Below are positions 33,447 to 44,863 of a stretch of 64,000 nucleotides of DNA, in pieces. The first letter of the stretch is position 1; every line of letters starts with the position of its first letter. Under the pieces are notes generated by a model. That model had not been told where the DNA came from, did not search any database, and saw only the letters and a program-made list of their open reading frames with translations. The stretch is from positions 12,559,501 to 12,623,500 of the forward strand of contig JAUIMM010000016.1 in the NCBI GenBank assembly GCA_031769625.1. Reading direction: 5' to 3'. The translations under genes and the position numbers were made by a program. This stretch comes from Taudactylus pleione (lineage: Eukaryota; Chordata; Amphibia; Anura; Myobatrachidae).

Positions 33447-33985
33447 GGGCCTGATTCAGAGCCAGACACTCTGACAAGAGCGCTCGCTCGGAATCAGGGC
33501 CCTCCTACCTAATATTGGAGCGGCCTCCTGGCCGCTCGCATAGCTGTGGGTGACCACCCACAGCTTATGCAAGCAGTCAAAAAGATGGTCGCGATGGTCA
33601 AGATCATCACGACCATCGGGCTTGCGACAAGACCCTGCGGTAGGGTCTCGCTGCCGCAAGCCCAGGAGTGCTTTTGGCTCTATCAGAGCCAAAAGCACTC
33701 CCACTGACATCACTAGTGATGTCAGTGGGGCCGGCTCCAGACGGAAGGCGTTCCCTCCGTCTGGGCAGCAATGCCCCTGGCACGCCCACAAAAGGGGGCA
33801 TGCTGTCACTCACCATCGACAACACGCCCCCTTTGGTGCGAGACCCATAGCGACGACTTGGCCGTCGCTATTCGGGTCTCGCGCATGCGCACGAAGGAGC
33901 TCCCTCCGTCGTGCGTATGCGCACTAGGGCACCATCGACCTGCTTGCAAGCGCTCAGCGCTCGCGAGCGGATCTGAATCAGGCCC
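33447..33985. mobile_element. Multi-hairpin Harbinger-type MITE, copy 3, TSD TTA
   Basis: 539 bp with perfect TTA on both sides (33,444-33,446 and 33,986-33,988). It starts with a terminal hairpin (GGGCCTGATTCAGAG ... CTCGGAATCAGGGCCC) and contains the ordered hairpins, including 33,667-33,699 (stem AGTGCTTTTGGCTCT) and 33,737-33,764 (stem CCAGACGGA). Overlapping open frames on both strands are palindrome artefacts. Confidence 0.85.
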
Positions 33986-34810
33986 TTAGCTCCCAATCTC
34001 TGACCACACCTTCTGGAATATTCCAGTGAAAAATTCAGATGACAAACTCACAGTCATGGTTTCTACAGTTCTAATTTACAGATTTCAAAAGAGATTATTC
34101 TACAATGTTAAGCTGCATACACACATAACAATTTTACGCCCTGATTCAGACCCACTCGCAAGTGGGCGTACGTACGTTCGGCGTACGTAAAAAAATATTT
34201 AAATTCAAGCACTCGCTCGTTTTTTCGTACGCAGCTAAAAATCCGCCCCAAACTCAGGCGACCCCTCCTCTAACTAACGAGCATGCCAAATAGCGAGCGT
34301 ACATCCCCGAAATGGCTTGAAGGGAACGCACGCACAAGTACAAACCGGAAGTGGGCCTGTCAGATTCCGATTACCTGCTCCTTTATTCTGCCTACCTCCC
34401 TCAATCGTATCATGGCAATCAATGTATCAATTAGCTTAATTTTTTTTTTTTTTTCAACACAATGCAATAAACTTTAATCTTGTCCGTGTTTGTGTTTACC
34501 AGCAGAATACGTACTGCTTAAACATTCGCTTTTATTGTTCAAAATACATGTTAGCCCCAATTAAACAATTGTTCTATTTGTTTGGATCCCCGCAAATTTT
34601 CTGTGGTTCATTTCTTTATTTAAATTTGCTTACGCATGTCACTGCATCAAGCCTATCTTAACTCTCAAGAGATTTCTGGCCCTGTCGAACACATGACTCA
34701 TACACTAACCAATAGAATTGCTCCTGTTAATTTCCCAAATACATTAGCCAATCAAATTTTTTTTTGGTGCTTTATTAAAATTAATTTTTTAAAAATACAC
34801 CATTGCCATC

Positions 34811-36162
34811 ATGAGAGCCGCCGCATTCACCAGGCGCGAGCTGCTGGTGCTCACGGAGGTGATGGACAGGCGGATCACCAGGCAGCCTCCACCCATCACA
34901 AATCGCAGAAAGCGTTCCGCATATGCGGAGGTACGTCGCCGCCTGCGCTCCTTCGGCTCACGCCTTCATATCGGCCAGCTGGAGCGCAGGTGGTCGGACC
35001 TGCACCGGCGGACACCCCGCTTGCTGGCATGCTTTCGCATGTAGATCGCGGAAAGTAAGTTTTATGTACTGTGGTTTTCATGTTTATCTTGTGGGCCCTA
35101 ACTGCGTGTGCATGTTTTCATGTCTGTCCTATTTATTCATTGTAGTCACTTCAGCATGTGCATGTTTTCATGTCTGTCCTATTTATTCATTGTAGTCATA
35201 TCTGCATGTGCATGTTTTCATGTCTGTCCTATTTATTCATTGTAGTCATATCAGCATGTGCATGTTTTCATGTCTGTCCTATTTATTCATTGTAGTCATA
35301 TCTGCATGTGCATGTTTTCATGTCTGTCCTATTTATTCATTGTAGTCATATCTGCATGTGCATGTTTTCATGACTGTCCTATTTATTCATTGTAGTCATA
35401 TCTGCATGTGCATGTTTTCCTATTTTTTTTTTTTTGGATTCATGTTGAAATTAACCACAATATTTTTGACATCTTTTAGGGGCACAGCAAAGACTACGGC
35501 ATCATCGGCAGACAAGACGCCGGTCACGGCCCCTCTCGCCAACCCCCAACTCCACAATTACCCCCTCCTCCCCAGACCCTGTGGCCGAGATTTCGGGGCT
35601 ACTTCCCCTCCAGCCCAATTCCCCCTCTCCTCCAACCCCCCCTACTCCAAATACCCCCTCCCAGGATTCTGCCAACACCCTGCCCCTAGGTTTGGGGAAT
35701 GTAGCCACCTCCGAGGAGGTCGAGGGAGTGGCTTCTCGCTCTGGCGTTTTGCAGAACGGTATGTTTTTTGTTTTTTTTTTGGGCACCACAAACTGTTTGT
35801 ATGTAATCATGTGTCGTCCCCATTTTTGTGGGCTTTCTGTCACCTTTTGGAATTTTTGGGGGTTGTCTTTACCTGTTCCTGCTGATTTCACCATACACAT
35901 ATCACACCTGTGTGCATTTTTTTTGGGCCCTTGTATTTTTGGCCTACCACATTTTGGGGTGCTGGGTTTTATCCGTGTAATGTCGGTTTTTTGCACAAGC
36001 TTTTAAGTTTTGGTTTGCTTGTTTTGTGTTGTTTTTGAATGTTGCTTCATTATTGATGTATTAATCCCCAAACTTTTGTCACCCACAGAGGAACAGAGGC
36101 GTCGGGCAGAAATCTGTCAGCGTGTGGCCCGTATGCGGGAGCAAGTCACCGGGCTGCTGTAG
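34811..36162 (+). pseudogene. Harbinger Myb/SANT-like gene 1 (3 exons, one in-frame stop)
   Basis: Proposed exons are 34,811-35,054, 35,480-35,758 and 36,089-36,162; all junctions have GT...AG (donors GTAAGT and GTATGT) and the 597-nt sum keeps frame. The N-terminus reads FTRRELLVLTEVMDRRITRQ, later LERRWSDLHRRTPRLL, the tryptophan-bearing pattern of a SANT/Myb-like DNA-binding domain. Exon 2 gives a basic then Pro/Ser/Thr-rich stretch (PPTPPTPNTPSQDS). Exon 3 gives a short charged helix (QRRRAEICQRVARMREQV). A TAG at 35,042-35,044 interrupts exon 1; a second TAG forms the end at 36,162, with open frame for 14 more codons. Such proteins bind element ends and escort the transposase in known Harbingers. 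Exon choices are inferred. Confidence 0.6.
35105..35423. repeat. 50-bp minisatellite in intron 1 of Myb-like gene 1
   Basis: CATGTTTTCATGTCTGTCCT starts at 35,111 and recurs every 50 bp (35,161, 35,211, 35,261, 35,311), with variants at 35,361 and 35,411. About seven units, lying wholly within the inferred intron. Confidence 0.9.
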
Positions 36163-37021
36163 GGCCTTGACCATCTGGCGGTCCGCCTTAGGAATTAGTT
36201 TTTTTTTTTTTTACAAATTGTTTAAAAATAAATCAGTTTTAATTAACGCTCTGTCTCATGCGTTTTTTGTAAATCCAAGATTCTTTACACTGACATAAGT
36301 AGACTCTTCAAGCAAGGATTGCCAATTAATCTCACTACAGATTGTGTGTTGTATTTTGAAGGCAAACAGGCACAAGAAACACCTACCAGTACCAATGTCA
36401 TTTTCCTTTTTTGGGGTGGGCAACATTATAGTTTACAACATTTTACAGGTTCCTATTTGGTGGGCAATCTGCTTAGGCCGATCTTACGAAGCCAACTGAT
36501 TGTACAGGATTCCTTGGTGTGTTGGTTTGTACCCTGAAAACATATTACATTTTAGCTCAACTTGCTTCATTACTGGGTTACCCCTTAGGCAAATTTAACG
36601 TTTGTGAGTTTGGTTACACTTGCTTCTAACGTGCCCAAAAAGGAAACAAATTACACTCTCCAAATATTTATTCACAACAGAAATCAAAAAACAAAGTGGT
36701 CACTCACAAACAAAACACACAGTGATAATCAGAAATACACCACATACCAAAAACAGGAAATAAACACACAACAAATCAAGAACTGGTTGACGAAGGTCCA
36801 TGCCCACATGATTCAACAAATATGGCGTTGCAATATGGGTGACATAATATATTCCACAAGTTTCCACATAAAGGTTTTTGAAGGGTAGCAGGAAGTAGTC
36901 ATCGTGGGAGTGCCAAAGATTATGCAAACAAACAGAAGATGGGGCAAAAATGTATTTAAAAAAAGATGAACGCAAACAAACCGTAACACATTGGGTATAA
37001 ACACTGTTGTTTGGTCAATAA
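36163..37021. other. Intergenic part of the Harbinger element
   Basis: An AATAAA lies near 36,225 shortly after Myb-like gene 1 and is a likely polyadenylation signal. The rest is AT-rich with no domain-bearing frame. It also forms the 3' flank of the transposase gene on the opposite strand. Confidence 0.5.
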
Positions 37022-38125
37022 TTACCTAAAATATCGGGCCACCACATCATTGCGTATGGCCCCCCCACATACAGACCTTCGACCAACCTCGGGGGGGCCA
37101 TCCTCAGGTAAGGCATCCTCTGGCTGCATTGGGACACCACTCCTTATGGCAATGTTGTGAAATATCCCACACAGGACCACAATTTTCGAAACCATATCCG
37201 GCAAATACATGAGCTCGCCACCAGAGCGGTGGAGGCATCTGAATCGGCCTTTTAAAAGGCCGATAAAGCGCTCCACCACTTGCCTGGTGGCTGTAAGTGT
37301 GGTATTAAACTCACTTTGTGGGCCTGGTGTGGGAGCCAAATAAGGAGTGAGCAGCCAGGGCATGCAAGGGTAGCCACTGTCTCCTGTGAAAAAGAATAGA
37401 CAACATCAGGATCACTGTGTATCAAGCTTAACATTGTTATGTACTAAAGGTCTCCACTTACCCAGAAGCCACGCATCACCAGCTTGTAGGTTGGTTAATT
37501 TGTGCCATATCCCTGATTGCCGGATGACGAAGGAGTCATGTGCACTTCCTGGTAATTTTGCATTCAGGGACAGGATCTGGAGGGAGGCATCACATACCAC
37601 CATTACATTCAGGGAGTGATAGTGTTTACGGTTGCGAAATATGGCCTCCAGCCGTGTGTGAGTACCATCCACAACCCCTATGATGTGTGGGAAGCCAGCT
37701 ATTTGGTAAAAATTGGCCTTGGCAACACTAAGGGCACCCATATCCAAAGGCATTTTAATAAAATGATGGAGGTGCTTGAAAAGTGCCTCCATCACTGCCC
37801 TCAGGATCCTGGAAAAGGAGGATTGTGAGATGCCCGCCACTATTCCCACCGTTGTTTGAAACGATCCTGAGGCACAGAAATGTAACACCGCCATAAATTG
37901 CGTAAGTGGTGGTATTGCTGTTGGACTGTCAATTTGCCGCTCAAGATCACTCTCTATTAATGAGAGAGTGTCTATGATGATTTTGGGAGGAAGATGGTAG
38001 CGTCTTAAAACCACATCATCGGGCATTCCAAAAAGGGTGACACGTGTTCAAAATATCTGGGGCCTTGCACGCCTACGATGCCTACGCCTGGGACGAGATT
38101 GAGGTTGGTCGGCTTCCGGGAGCAT
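37022..38125 (-). pseudogene. Harbinger transposase (HARBI1-like DDE), 2 exons
   Basis: Exon 1 runs 38,125-37,462 and exon 2 37,383-37,022, with a 78-bp intron (GTAAGT...CACAG) that keeps frame across a split Gly codon. The DDE nuclease triad is visible: Asp in HIIGVVDGTHTRLEA, Asp in NVMVVCDASLQIL followed by PGSAHDSFV, and Glu in RQVVERFIGLLKGRFRC in exon 2. From the internal ATG at 38,026 the product would be 308 aa, slightly short for the family. An upstream in-frame ATG at 38,125 begins an Arg-rich leader, but TGA at 38,050-38,048 interrupts it. The enzyme would cut and paste elements with matching ends, helped by a Myb-like partner. Either the protein starts at 38,026 or this copy is dead. 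Confidence 0.75.
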
Positions 38126-38235
38126 GACCAGAACAATCTGCCCCAGATCAACCAGAAATGGCAAGATTTGAATGTAAGGCTTTTTACCCACCCCAAAAGA
38201 AAATTAAAACAACTTAGCTTGATGATACCATCCAT

Positions 38236-39065
38236 TGCTGCTTACATGCCGGGGTATTGTCATGATACGTCCAAACTGAAAATATTCCCAATATTAAAAA
38301 AAATATGTTTAGTCTGTGCATTTATGTTTCTAAATTTGGTGCAAGACAAAACATAAAATAGGCGAAACACACATTTGGGCAACAAGCAAAACGACATTGC
38401 ACACAGTACGTCAAATTGGGGTCAAATGTAAGCCAAAAATGCTAAAGGGAAAACACAAACAATTTTACAGGATGAATAAGCATTTAAAAATGCGCTAATT
38501 AGTTCGCCAATACAAGTCACTATACAAACAGAGAAAAATGCGCTAATTAGTTCGCAAATACAAGTAAAAAAATGGACTTACCAAGAGCTAATATATAAGA
38601 TTCCCAATCAAAAGGTCTTTGGGGCCGAAAGAAAAAAAAACCTAAAAGAGATGAAATTAGGGGAAAAAAATAAAAGAAAAATAACAAACAGAAGGAGACA
38701 CCAATTGAACCAAAGTTAGACTTCACAAAACTTACCAAATCAAGAAACGAGGCCAAAAAAAAATCCAAAAAAAAAGCGACCAGAAAATAAAAACGCAACT
38801 CTAGCAAACAAAATAAACTCCAAACAACGCCAACTCCTAAATCCGCAAACAAGAAACTCCAACCAAGGTAACCTCCAACAATCCAAAAACGCCACCTCGA
38901 CTCGAGACACACCAAGCCATAAATAGCGTTTAGTTTCCCGCAAAAATTAAGGAGGGATCATAGGAACGCACAATCAATGATGCGGCCGCAAAATAAGGGC
39001 GCATGTATAAATACGTCACGAAACAACATTTAAATTCTGGTGTATTTCTTGTTTGGAGCTCAGAC
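38236..39065. other. Divergent promoter region between transposase and Myb-like gene 2
   Basis: About 0.9 kb separates the two divergently oriented genes. It is A-rich, with the word AAAAATGCGCTAATTAGTTCGC repeated twice around 38,487-38,560. The minus-strand frame 38,547-38,915 is Phe/Leu-rich without a domain and probably spurious. Promoters must lie here, but no TATA box is convincing. Confidence 0.4.
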
Positions 39066-40352
39066 ATGGCTACAGACCAGGGAAATAATGGACAACAGTC
39101 AGGCGGTAGGTCTTTCATGCATTTTGTCTCAATGATTAATTTGAAACATAATATTGGGCAAGTTGTGAAGTTGAGAAATCTGCATATTTACACAAATAGG
39201 TGAGGAGGATGACATGGAAGAGGCTGCTGGGCCCAGTATTCCGGGCAAAGCTGCCAAAAAGAAAAGGCAGCCACATTTCACAAGAAAGGAGATGGAGGTT
39301 TTGATTCAGAAGTGTGTGGACATCCTGCCACAGGCAGACAGGAATATGAGTACAAGCCAGAAGTGGAGAATGTGGGAAGAGGTAGCCGTTGCTGTCAATA
39401 GGGTGGGTGATTATGTCCGTCTAGCCCGGGATGTCAAACGGCGGTAAGTAAACACTTGCCCCCCCTATAAACAAACCCCATTTTAAACAAAAGGATAATG
39501 GTTCCAATTTTATCCCACAGATGGGGCGACTTCAAATATCGCCTAAAGCAAAAACTGGCGGACAGGGCTAGGCATGCAAGGGGGACAGGTGGGGGTCCCA
39601 CCCCTGTGTCATTGGAGTTGACGGATTTAGAAGAGCTGGCACAGGGGTGTGTGCAGCCTGTGGAGGTGTTTGGCGTGTCCAACATGGATACTGACATGCC
39701 AGACTTTGCGGCTCCTCATGTTGTCCCAGGTAAATCTTGTGATGTCACCAACTCTGAAATGTTATTGTGCCAATATGTAGATTCTAATGTGAGTCTTTTC
39801 TCATTTTTCCAAACAGAGACACAGGTGGATGAGTCTGCTCCAGAGGGGAGCCTTGGCTGCAGAATTTCTGCTGGCTCTGCAGGGGAGGAACCAGTACATC
39901 CGGCTGAGGACCCTGCAGAAGCCAGTCGAGGGCAATCCCCCTCGCAGGCAGTGGCCCTCCTCACAGAACTCAATTTCAAATCGGATTTCCATACAGAGAT
40001 TCTGCAGAGGATGGACGCCAGTCTGATACGGGTGGCTGAGGCCCTGGAGCAAAATGCTGCGGCCAACGTGACCATTGGTCAGGCCCTGGCGGAAAATACC
40101 AGGGCCAACATCCGCATCGCCAATGCCCTGGAGCAGCTCGTTCGCCAGCACATGGTGGAGCCGACCTCCCTTCCTGCCGGAACATCAGGATCCTCCACCT
40201 CTGGCACAACATCAGCCAATCCTCCAAATGTGCCTAGCCCTGTGCCTAGTCCAGAGGCCACAACATCTGCCTCTGGACAGGCCAGCCCGATGACATCCCG
40301 GACCCGGTCTGGCGCCCTCCCTCCCCCAGCCAAACGGGTGAAAAAACGGTGA
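39066..40352 (+). CDS. Harbinger Myb/SANT-like gene 2, 4 exons, intact frame
   Basis: Exons 39,066-39,105, 39,200-39,443, 39,521-39,729 and 39,817-40,352 give an uninterrupted 342-aa protein. All introns (94, 77 and 87 bp) are GT...AG and each split codon stays in phase. Exon 2 encodes PHFTRKEMEVLIQKCVDILP, then KWRMWEEVAVAVNRVGD, continuing over the junction as KRRWGDFKYRLKQKL: a Myb/SANT-like trihelix DNA-binding domain at about residues 35-110. The middle is acidic. Residues 215-280 form a heptad-rich helix (ALEQNAAANVTIGQALAENT) suited to oligomerisation. The tail is Ser/Pro-rich, ending in the basic PPAKRVKKR, a likely nuclear signal. It is the typical second gene of Harbinger elements. 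An AATAAA lies near 40,565. Confidence 0.8.
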
Positions 40353-41394
40353 CAGCAATGGCGACTTTTCCCACACTCCTTCTGTGCTTGGCTCATATTC
40401 CTTTCTGGTCAAAACTTCCCTCTCCTTTCTTGTGAATTGTTTTTAATTTTGTGTTCTACGTTTCATAAATCTTTTATGTTGGCCCAATTATTGTAACTTT
40501 GGGAATGAACCCTGCAAAAAAACTTTTACAAAAATCTGTTATTTATTTTAGTTTTTGTTTGAGCAATAAAAATAAAAAAAAAGTCTGACATTGTATTCTC
40601 ACATTATTGTCAAAATGGGTTACATTTAATCCTGGGCCAAAAGGCAAAAACTGGCAAAAACCACATTTTACATGAAAAAAAAAAAAGGGCTCTTTAAGGA
40701 ACGTTTAAAATTTAACCTAACGATTTAATTGAATAGGCCAAAAGAAAAAGGTAAAAACAAAAAAAACATGATGACATTATTGTTACAATAGGCCCTAACC
40801 AACAAATTGAGCCCAAAAGAAACCCCCACAAATGTACGCAAATTGATTGTGTAATCCTGACATTAGCAGCTATGATTTCCACCTGCGTACGCTTTTGTGC
40901 TAACCCAAAAAACTGCTTTCAAAACACATACCAAGCCGGTTTTCAATCCAACACTAATTGCTGTTCTGACCACCCGCTATTAATCGCTGCAACATCGTGG
41001 AGTGCCGGGATGGAGGAGAAGGCCATCGCCAATGTGGTCGAGTAATCCAGACCCTAAGCTGTGCGAGCATTTTGAAGGGAAAGAGGATCATCCAGTGACG
41101 TATGAGTCGGTCTGAACACATTTTACGCTCGCATCTGCTAATGTATGTACGCCCCAAAAACGCCTCGACACGCCTGCGTTTTTCCATCTCCACCCCCGTC
41201 AACACCCAAAAACGCCCTGTTCTGTCAATCACATTGGACATGTCACTTCCTGTATGCTTTTTTACGAACGAGACAAAATAAGCTCGCAATCTGCCATACG
41301 CACATGCGCAGTGTTACACCGACGCATGCACGGTTAGTCAACATCGGAACGCAACAAGCGTACTGCTGTTAGCGTACGGCTCTGAATGAGGGCC
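40353..41394. other. Right subterminal region of the Harbinger element
   Basis: Noncoding. From about 41,140 to the end it resembles the interior of the MITEs at 25,656 and 49,947 (CACGCCTGCGTTTTTCC, ACACCCAAAAACGCC, CCTGT...TCACT), marking them as relatives. Confidence 0.6.
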
Positions 41395-41764
41395 TTAGTA
41401 ACCAATGATTTTCATTCAGATTTTCCCTTGAAAAAGTGAACAAAAATCGTTTACAAAAATCGATGGTTACTAAATTAATGAACGATTTTGTCAATGATTT
41501 TCATGAACAATGAATGATTTTTTAATCATGCATACAGTGAATGGACATCGTTCATTCTGTACAACATGAACGATTTTCTGAATGAAAATCGTTATGTTGG
41601 ACAGACAGAATGGACGATGAACTACAAACTACAAACGAGCGTGCTTGAATGATTATCATTCATCGTTCACCAAAAAAAATTAATGATTTTTTCAATGATT
41701 TAACGATAACGACGTTGTTATAGTTAAGTCGTTAAAAAAATTGTTACGTGTGTATGCACCTTTA

Positions 41765-42189
41765 TTAGTAAAATGCTTTCAGGTCTGGATAGAGGCTTGG
41801 GATCTCCTTTACATATTTTGTGCCACTGGTACCCTTTTGGAACAAGATTATAAAATTAGCTAAGGGAATTGTGGGTGATAGTGTACCTTAGGACACAAAA
41901 TTTTGGATTCAGAACATTATTGAGTGGCCTATCTCCTTGTATAATAAATTGATGTTGTGGCGCATGAATAAAGCTGCAAATACATTTCTTCACAGATTTT
42001 AGAGGATGGCATCTAAAGTCTGTGAAGAAATTATTCAACAATACAATAGTTTAAATGCTGTATAAACTTTATGTACATCTCTGAATTAGGCCCTGTAGAT
42101 GTCGATAGATGACATTAGGACAAACATTGAATCCTTTTAATAGACAGCAATACAAATTATGGATTTGCTAAGAATAATGTTGGTAAAAC
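41765..42189. other. Unassigned AT-rich spacer
   Basis: No gene, repeat boundary or RNA gene seen. Confidence 0.35.
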
Positions 42190-43576
42190 CAGAGGTGTAG
42201 CATGTGGCCAGGGTGCCCAGAGCATGAGCGTACTACTGTGCCCCGCGCCCCCCCCTAAAAAAATACATTCTTACATACACACATACAAGCAGGGTCACAC
42301 ATACATACAGTACATACATTCATACATACACACATACAGGCAGGGTCATACATACATACATACAGGCAGACAGGGTCACACATACCTACATTCATACATA
42401 CACACATACAGGCAGGGTTATACATACATACATACATACATTCATACATACATACATACATAAAGGCAGGCATGGTCACACATACATTCAAACATACACA
42501 CATACAGGCAGGGTCACACATACATACATACATACATACATACATTCATACATAAACACATACATACAGGCAGGCAGAGGCACACATACATTCATACATA
42601 CAGGTAGGGTCACACATACATACATACATACATACAGGCAGGGTCATACATACATACACACAGCCAGGCAGGGTCACACATACATACATACATACAGGCA
42701 GGGTCACACATACATTCATACATACATGCTGGCAGGGTCTCACATTCATACACACATACATATAGTACATACATACACATACAGACAGGGACATACATAC
42801 ATACACACACAAACATACACACACATACATGCACACATACAGGCAGGGAGGGTTATACATACAGGCAGGAAAGGTTATACATACACACATACAGGCAGGA
42901 AGGGTTATACATACACACAACCAGGGAGGGTTACACATACACACATATCGGCAGGGAGGGTTACACATACACACATGCAGGCAGGGAGGGTTACACATAC
43001 ATACATACATACAGGCAGGGAGGGTTACACATACACACATACAGGCAGGGAGGGTTATACATACAGGCAGGAAGGGTTACACATACACACATACAGGCAG
43101 GGATGGTTACACATACATACATACATACATACATACAGGCAGGAAGGGTTACACATACATACACACATACAGGCAGGGAGGGTTACACATACATACATAC
43201 ATACAGGCAGGGAGGGATACACATATACACATACAGGCAGGGAGGGTGATAGACATAACTGGGGAATTTCCTCTCTTACCTTAATGTGGTCCCTGCAGCT
43301 TCTTCCTCGTTGATATGCTGCTGTAGCCCCACCCCCTGCAAGGGTCAGATGAACATGTGCTGAGCACCACCAATCAGGGCTCAGCACAAGCTCCTCTGAC
43401 CATGGAGTCTCAGTAGAGCAGCAGGAAGGCCGGACGGGATGCTGCTCCTGCTGCTGCGGACCCAGCAGGCTGAGAGCTACTTGACAGCTGTTCCGGAGTC
43501 CAATTTCAGGGCACCCTCTGGTAAGTAAGACGCCTGGAGCTCACGCTCCAGTGGAACCACCCTCCCTATGCCCCTG
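42190..43576. mobile_element. hAT-like nonautonomous element swollen by CATA repeats
   Basis: Begins CAGAGGTGTAGC and, read backwards from the right end, CAGGGGCATAGGGAGG. The 8-mers GGTAAAAC (42,182-42,189) and TATAAAAC (43,577-43,584) agree at six of eight positions. Most of the interior is the repeat at 42,260-43,245. A GC-rich unique part follows (43,260-43,560). Confidence 0.6.
42260..43245. repeat. CATA/GGCAGGG compound minisatellite
   Basis: Irregular tandem units of (CATA)n followed by CAGGCAGGG and TTACACATA or TCACACATA. Frames on both strands (His/Thr/Tyr-rich or Cys/Met/Val-rich, up to 195 codons) are repeat artefacts. Confidence 0.9.
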
Positions 43577-43759
43577 TATAAAACAGATTGAAACTGCAGA
43601 AAAATTGCAACAGAACAGTAGAAATAAATAGACTACCTAATGAGTAACTGGTTTCATTGTGAAAAGCCTTCCAATTCACCCAGCCTTAATGATGAGGTAA
43701 ATAAAAGGGGACTAAATCACCTTCAGAAATGCCGTTGAACCAAATCTGGCAGAAGTAGG

Positions 43760-44863
43760 TTTTATGGATGTGATGAACACTTACCAGAGATACTGGTACT
43801 CCACCACCTGACTGAAAGGATCCAGGAGGAAGAAACTGAGGAGAATCAGCATCTTATTGAGGTACTTCAGAGTTTATGCAGGCATAGGTTCTTCTGTGGG
43901 CAGTTAAATCTCAATGCAGTGTCTGATGGTAAAATATTCTGTCTCAACCGTAACAACTTAATGAACTTGTATGACCTCATAAAGGATCCGCTTGAGCCAG
44001 ACACTGCACAGTCTGGTGCCATATCAGGCCTGAATAAGCTGATGGCTCTTCTGCATTTTTCCCACTGGGTCCTTCCAGTCAGTCACATCTATATTGGTTG
44101 GGATATCACAATCCCCCTTCTCCTGGCATCTGACCCAGGTGTTGGCAACCCTGGAGACCTTCTCTTACACCTAGGGCTGAAATTTATCTCAATAGTCACA
44201 ATGCCCATTCTACAAATGTGCAGGTAGTCTGTGATGCAAAACAAAAAATATTGGGTGTTGACTATCCTGGTTTGTGCCATGATGCTTTTATCCCCTGTCA
44301 GTCATCTCTCTATGAGAAGTTTGAGGGGGGACAAATACCAGAGGGATGTTTATACACAATAGTGCATTACAGTATTGGAAATACACCTCTAAATATTTTT
44401 TTTTTTCAATATCCTTAAAAACCTATTGGTTTTTTTGCCCATATAGGTGATTCCAGCTATGGTTATTGCTCCTGGCCTTGTGACTCCATTTTCGCTTCTG
44501 CAAATGCCTGCTGAGCATAAGTATAATAAGACACACAAATCCACTAGATCAGTGGTAGAACACACTTTTAGTCTATTAAATTGTAGGTTCAGGTGTCTCG
44601 ACAAATCAGATGGAATTTTGCTTTATAGTGATAGCAAAGTGACCATTATTGTGCTCTACTGCTCTCTATTGCATAATCTGGCATTACTTCAGCCTACTCC
44701 TCCAGATTATGCAATAGACAGTGAACAAGTAGGAGCCTTGCTACCATCAGGCAACTGTCAGAACACAGAAAGTGGGAGGCAGGTCAGACAGGCATTATTA
44801 AACAGTTTTTTTTTTACCTGTAAGTATACTCCACACCATCCACAATTTTGTGGTAAACATTAA
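43760..44863 (+). pseudogene. Decayed Harbinger transposase (second lineage)
   Basis: The plus strand contains scattered HARBI1-like blocks: GLNKLMALLHF at about 44,030; QVVCDAKQKILGVDYPGLCH, followed by DAF, at 44,218 (second Asp of the DDE triad); and RSVVEHTFSLLNCRFRCL near 44,545 (catalytic Glu). The first Asp block is destroyed around 44,150-44,215. Frameshifts lie near 44,215 and 44,380. It differs clearly from the transposase at 37,022-38,125 and is transcribed the other way, so it is an independent, older element. Its ends were not found. Confidence 0.75.

Larger units (their letters stand above)
34137..41394. mobile_element. Three-gene PIF/Harbinger DNA transposon, TSD TTA
   Basis: The left end is CGCCCTGATTCAGACCCACT and the right end, read backwards, is GGCCCTCATTCAGAGCCGTA. 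TTA occurs on each side (34,134-34,136 and 41,395-41,397), the 3-bp target preferred by Harbinger. Inside are a Myb-like gene on plus, a transposase on minus and a second Myb-like gene on plus. Subterminal DNA on both sides contains related words, such as GGAAGTGGGCCTGTCAGATT on the left against GGAAGTGACATGTCCAATGT read inward on the right. The gene remnants carry a few nonsense codons, so this copy is recently dead or nearly so. Confidence 0.85.
34111..41762. mobile_element. TA-target MITE split by the Harbinger element
   Basis: The left remnant (34,111-34,136) reads AGCTGCATACACACATAACA and the right remnant (41,395-41,762) ends, read backwards, AAGGTGCATACACACGTAAC. These are one terminal inverted repeat separated by 7.26 kb. 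TA flanks the ends (34,109-34,110 and 41,763-41,764). The right remnant is full of AATGATTTTCAT and AACGATT palindromes like its relative at 28,664-28,996. Confidence 0.75.

Noticed and set aside
35502..35996. Minus-strand frame of 164 codons
   Set aside because: Antisense shadow of exon 2 of Myb-like gene 1; the plus-strand reading has splice sites and a domain.
38547..38915. Membrane-like Phe/Leu-rich frame of 122 codons on minus, inside the Harbinger element
   Set aside because: Poly-A/T-driven hydrophobicity in an intergenic, A-rich region; no start context or relation to Harbinger genes.
42224..43313. Repetitive proteins up to 195 codons on both strands
   Set aside because: Translation of CATA/GGCAGGG repeats; no start context, domain or splice signal.
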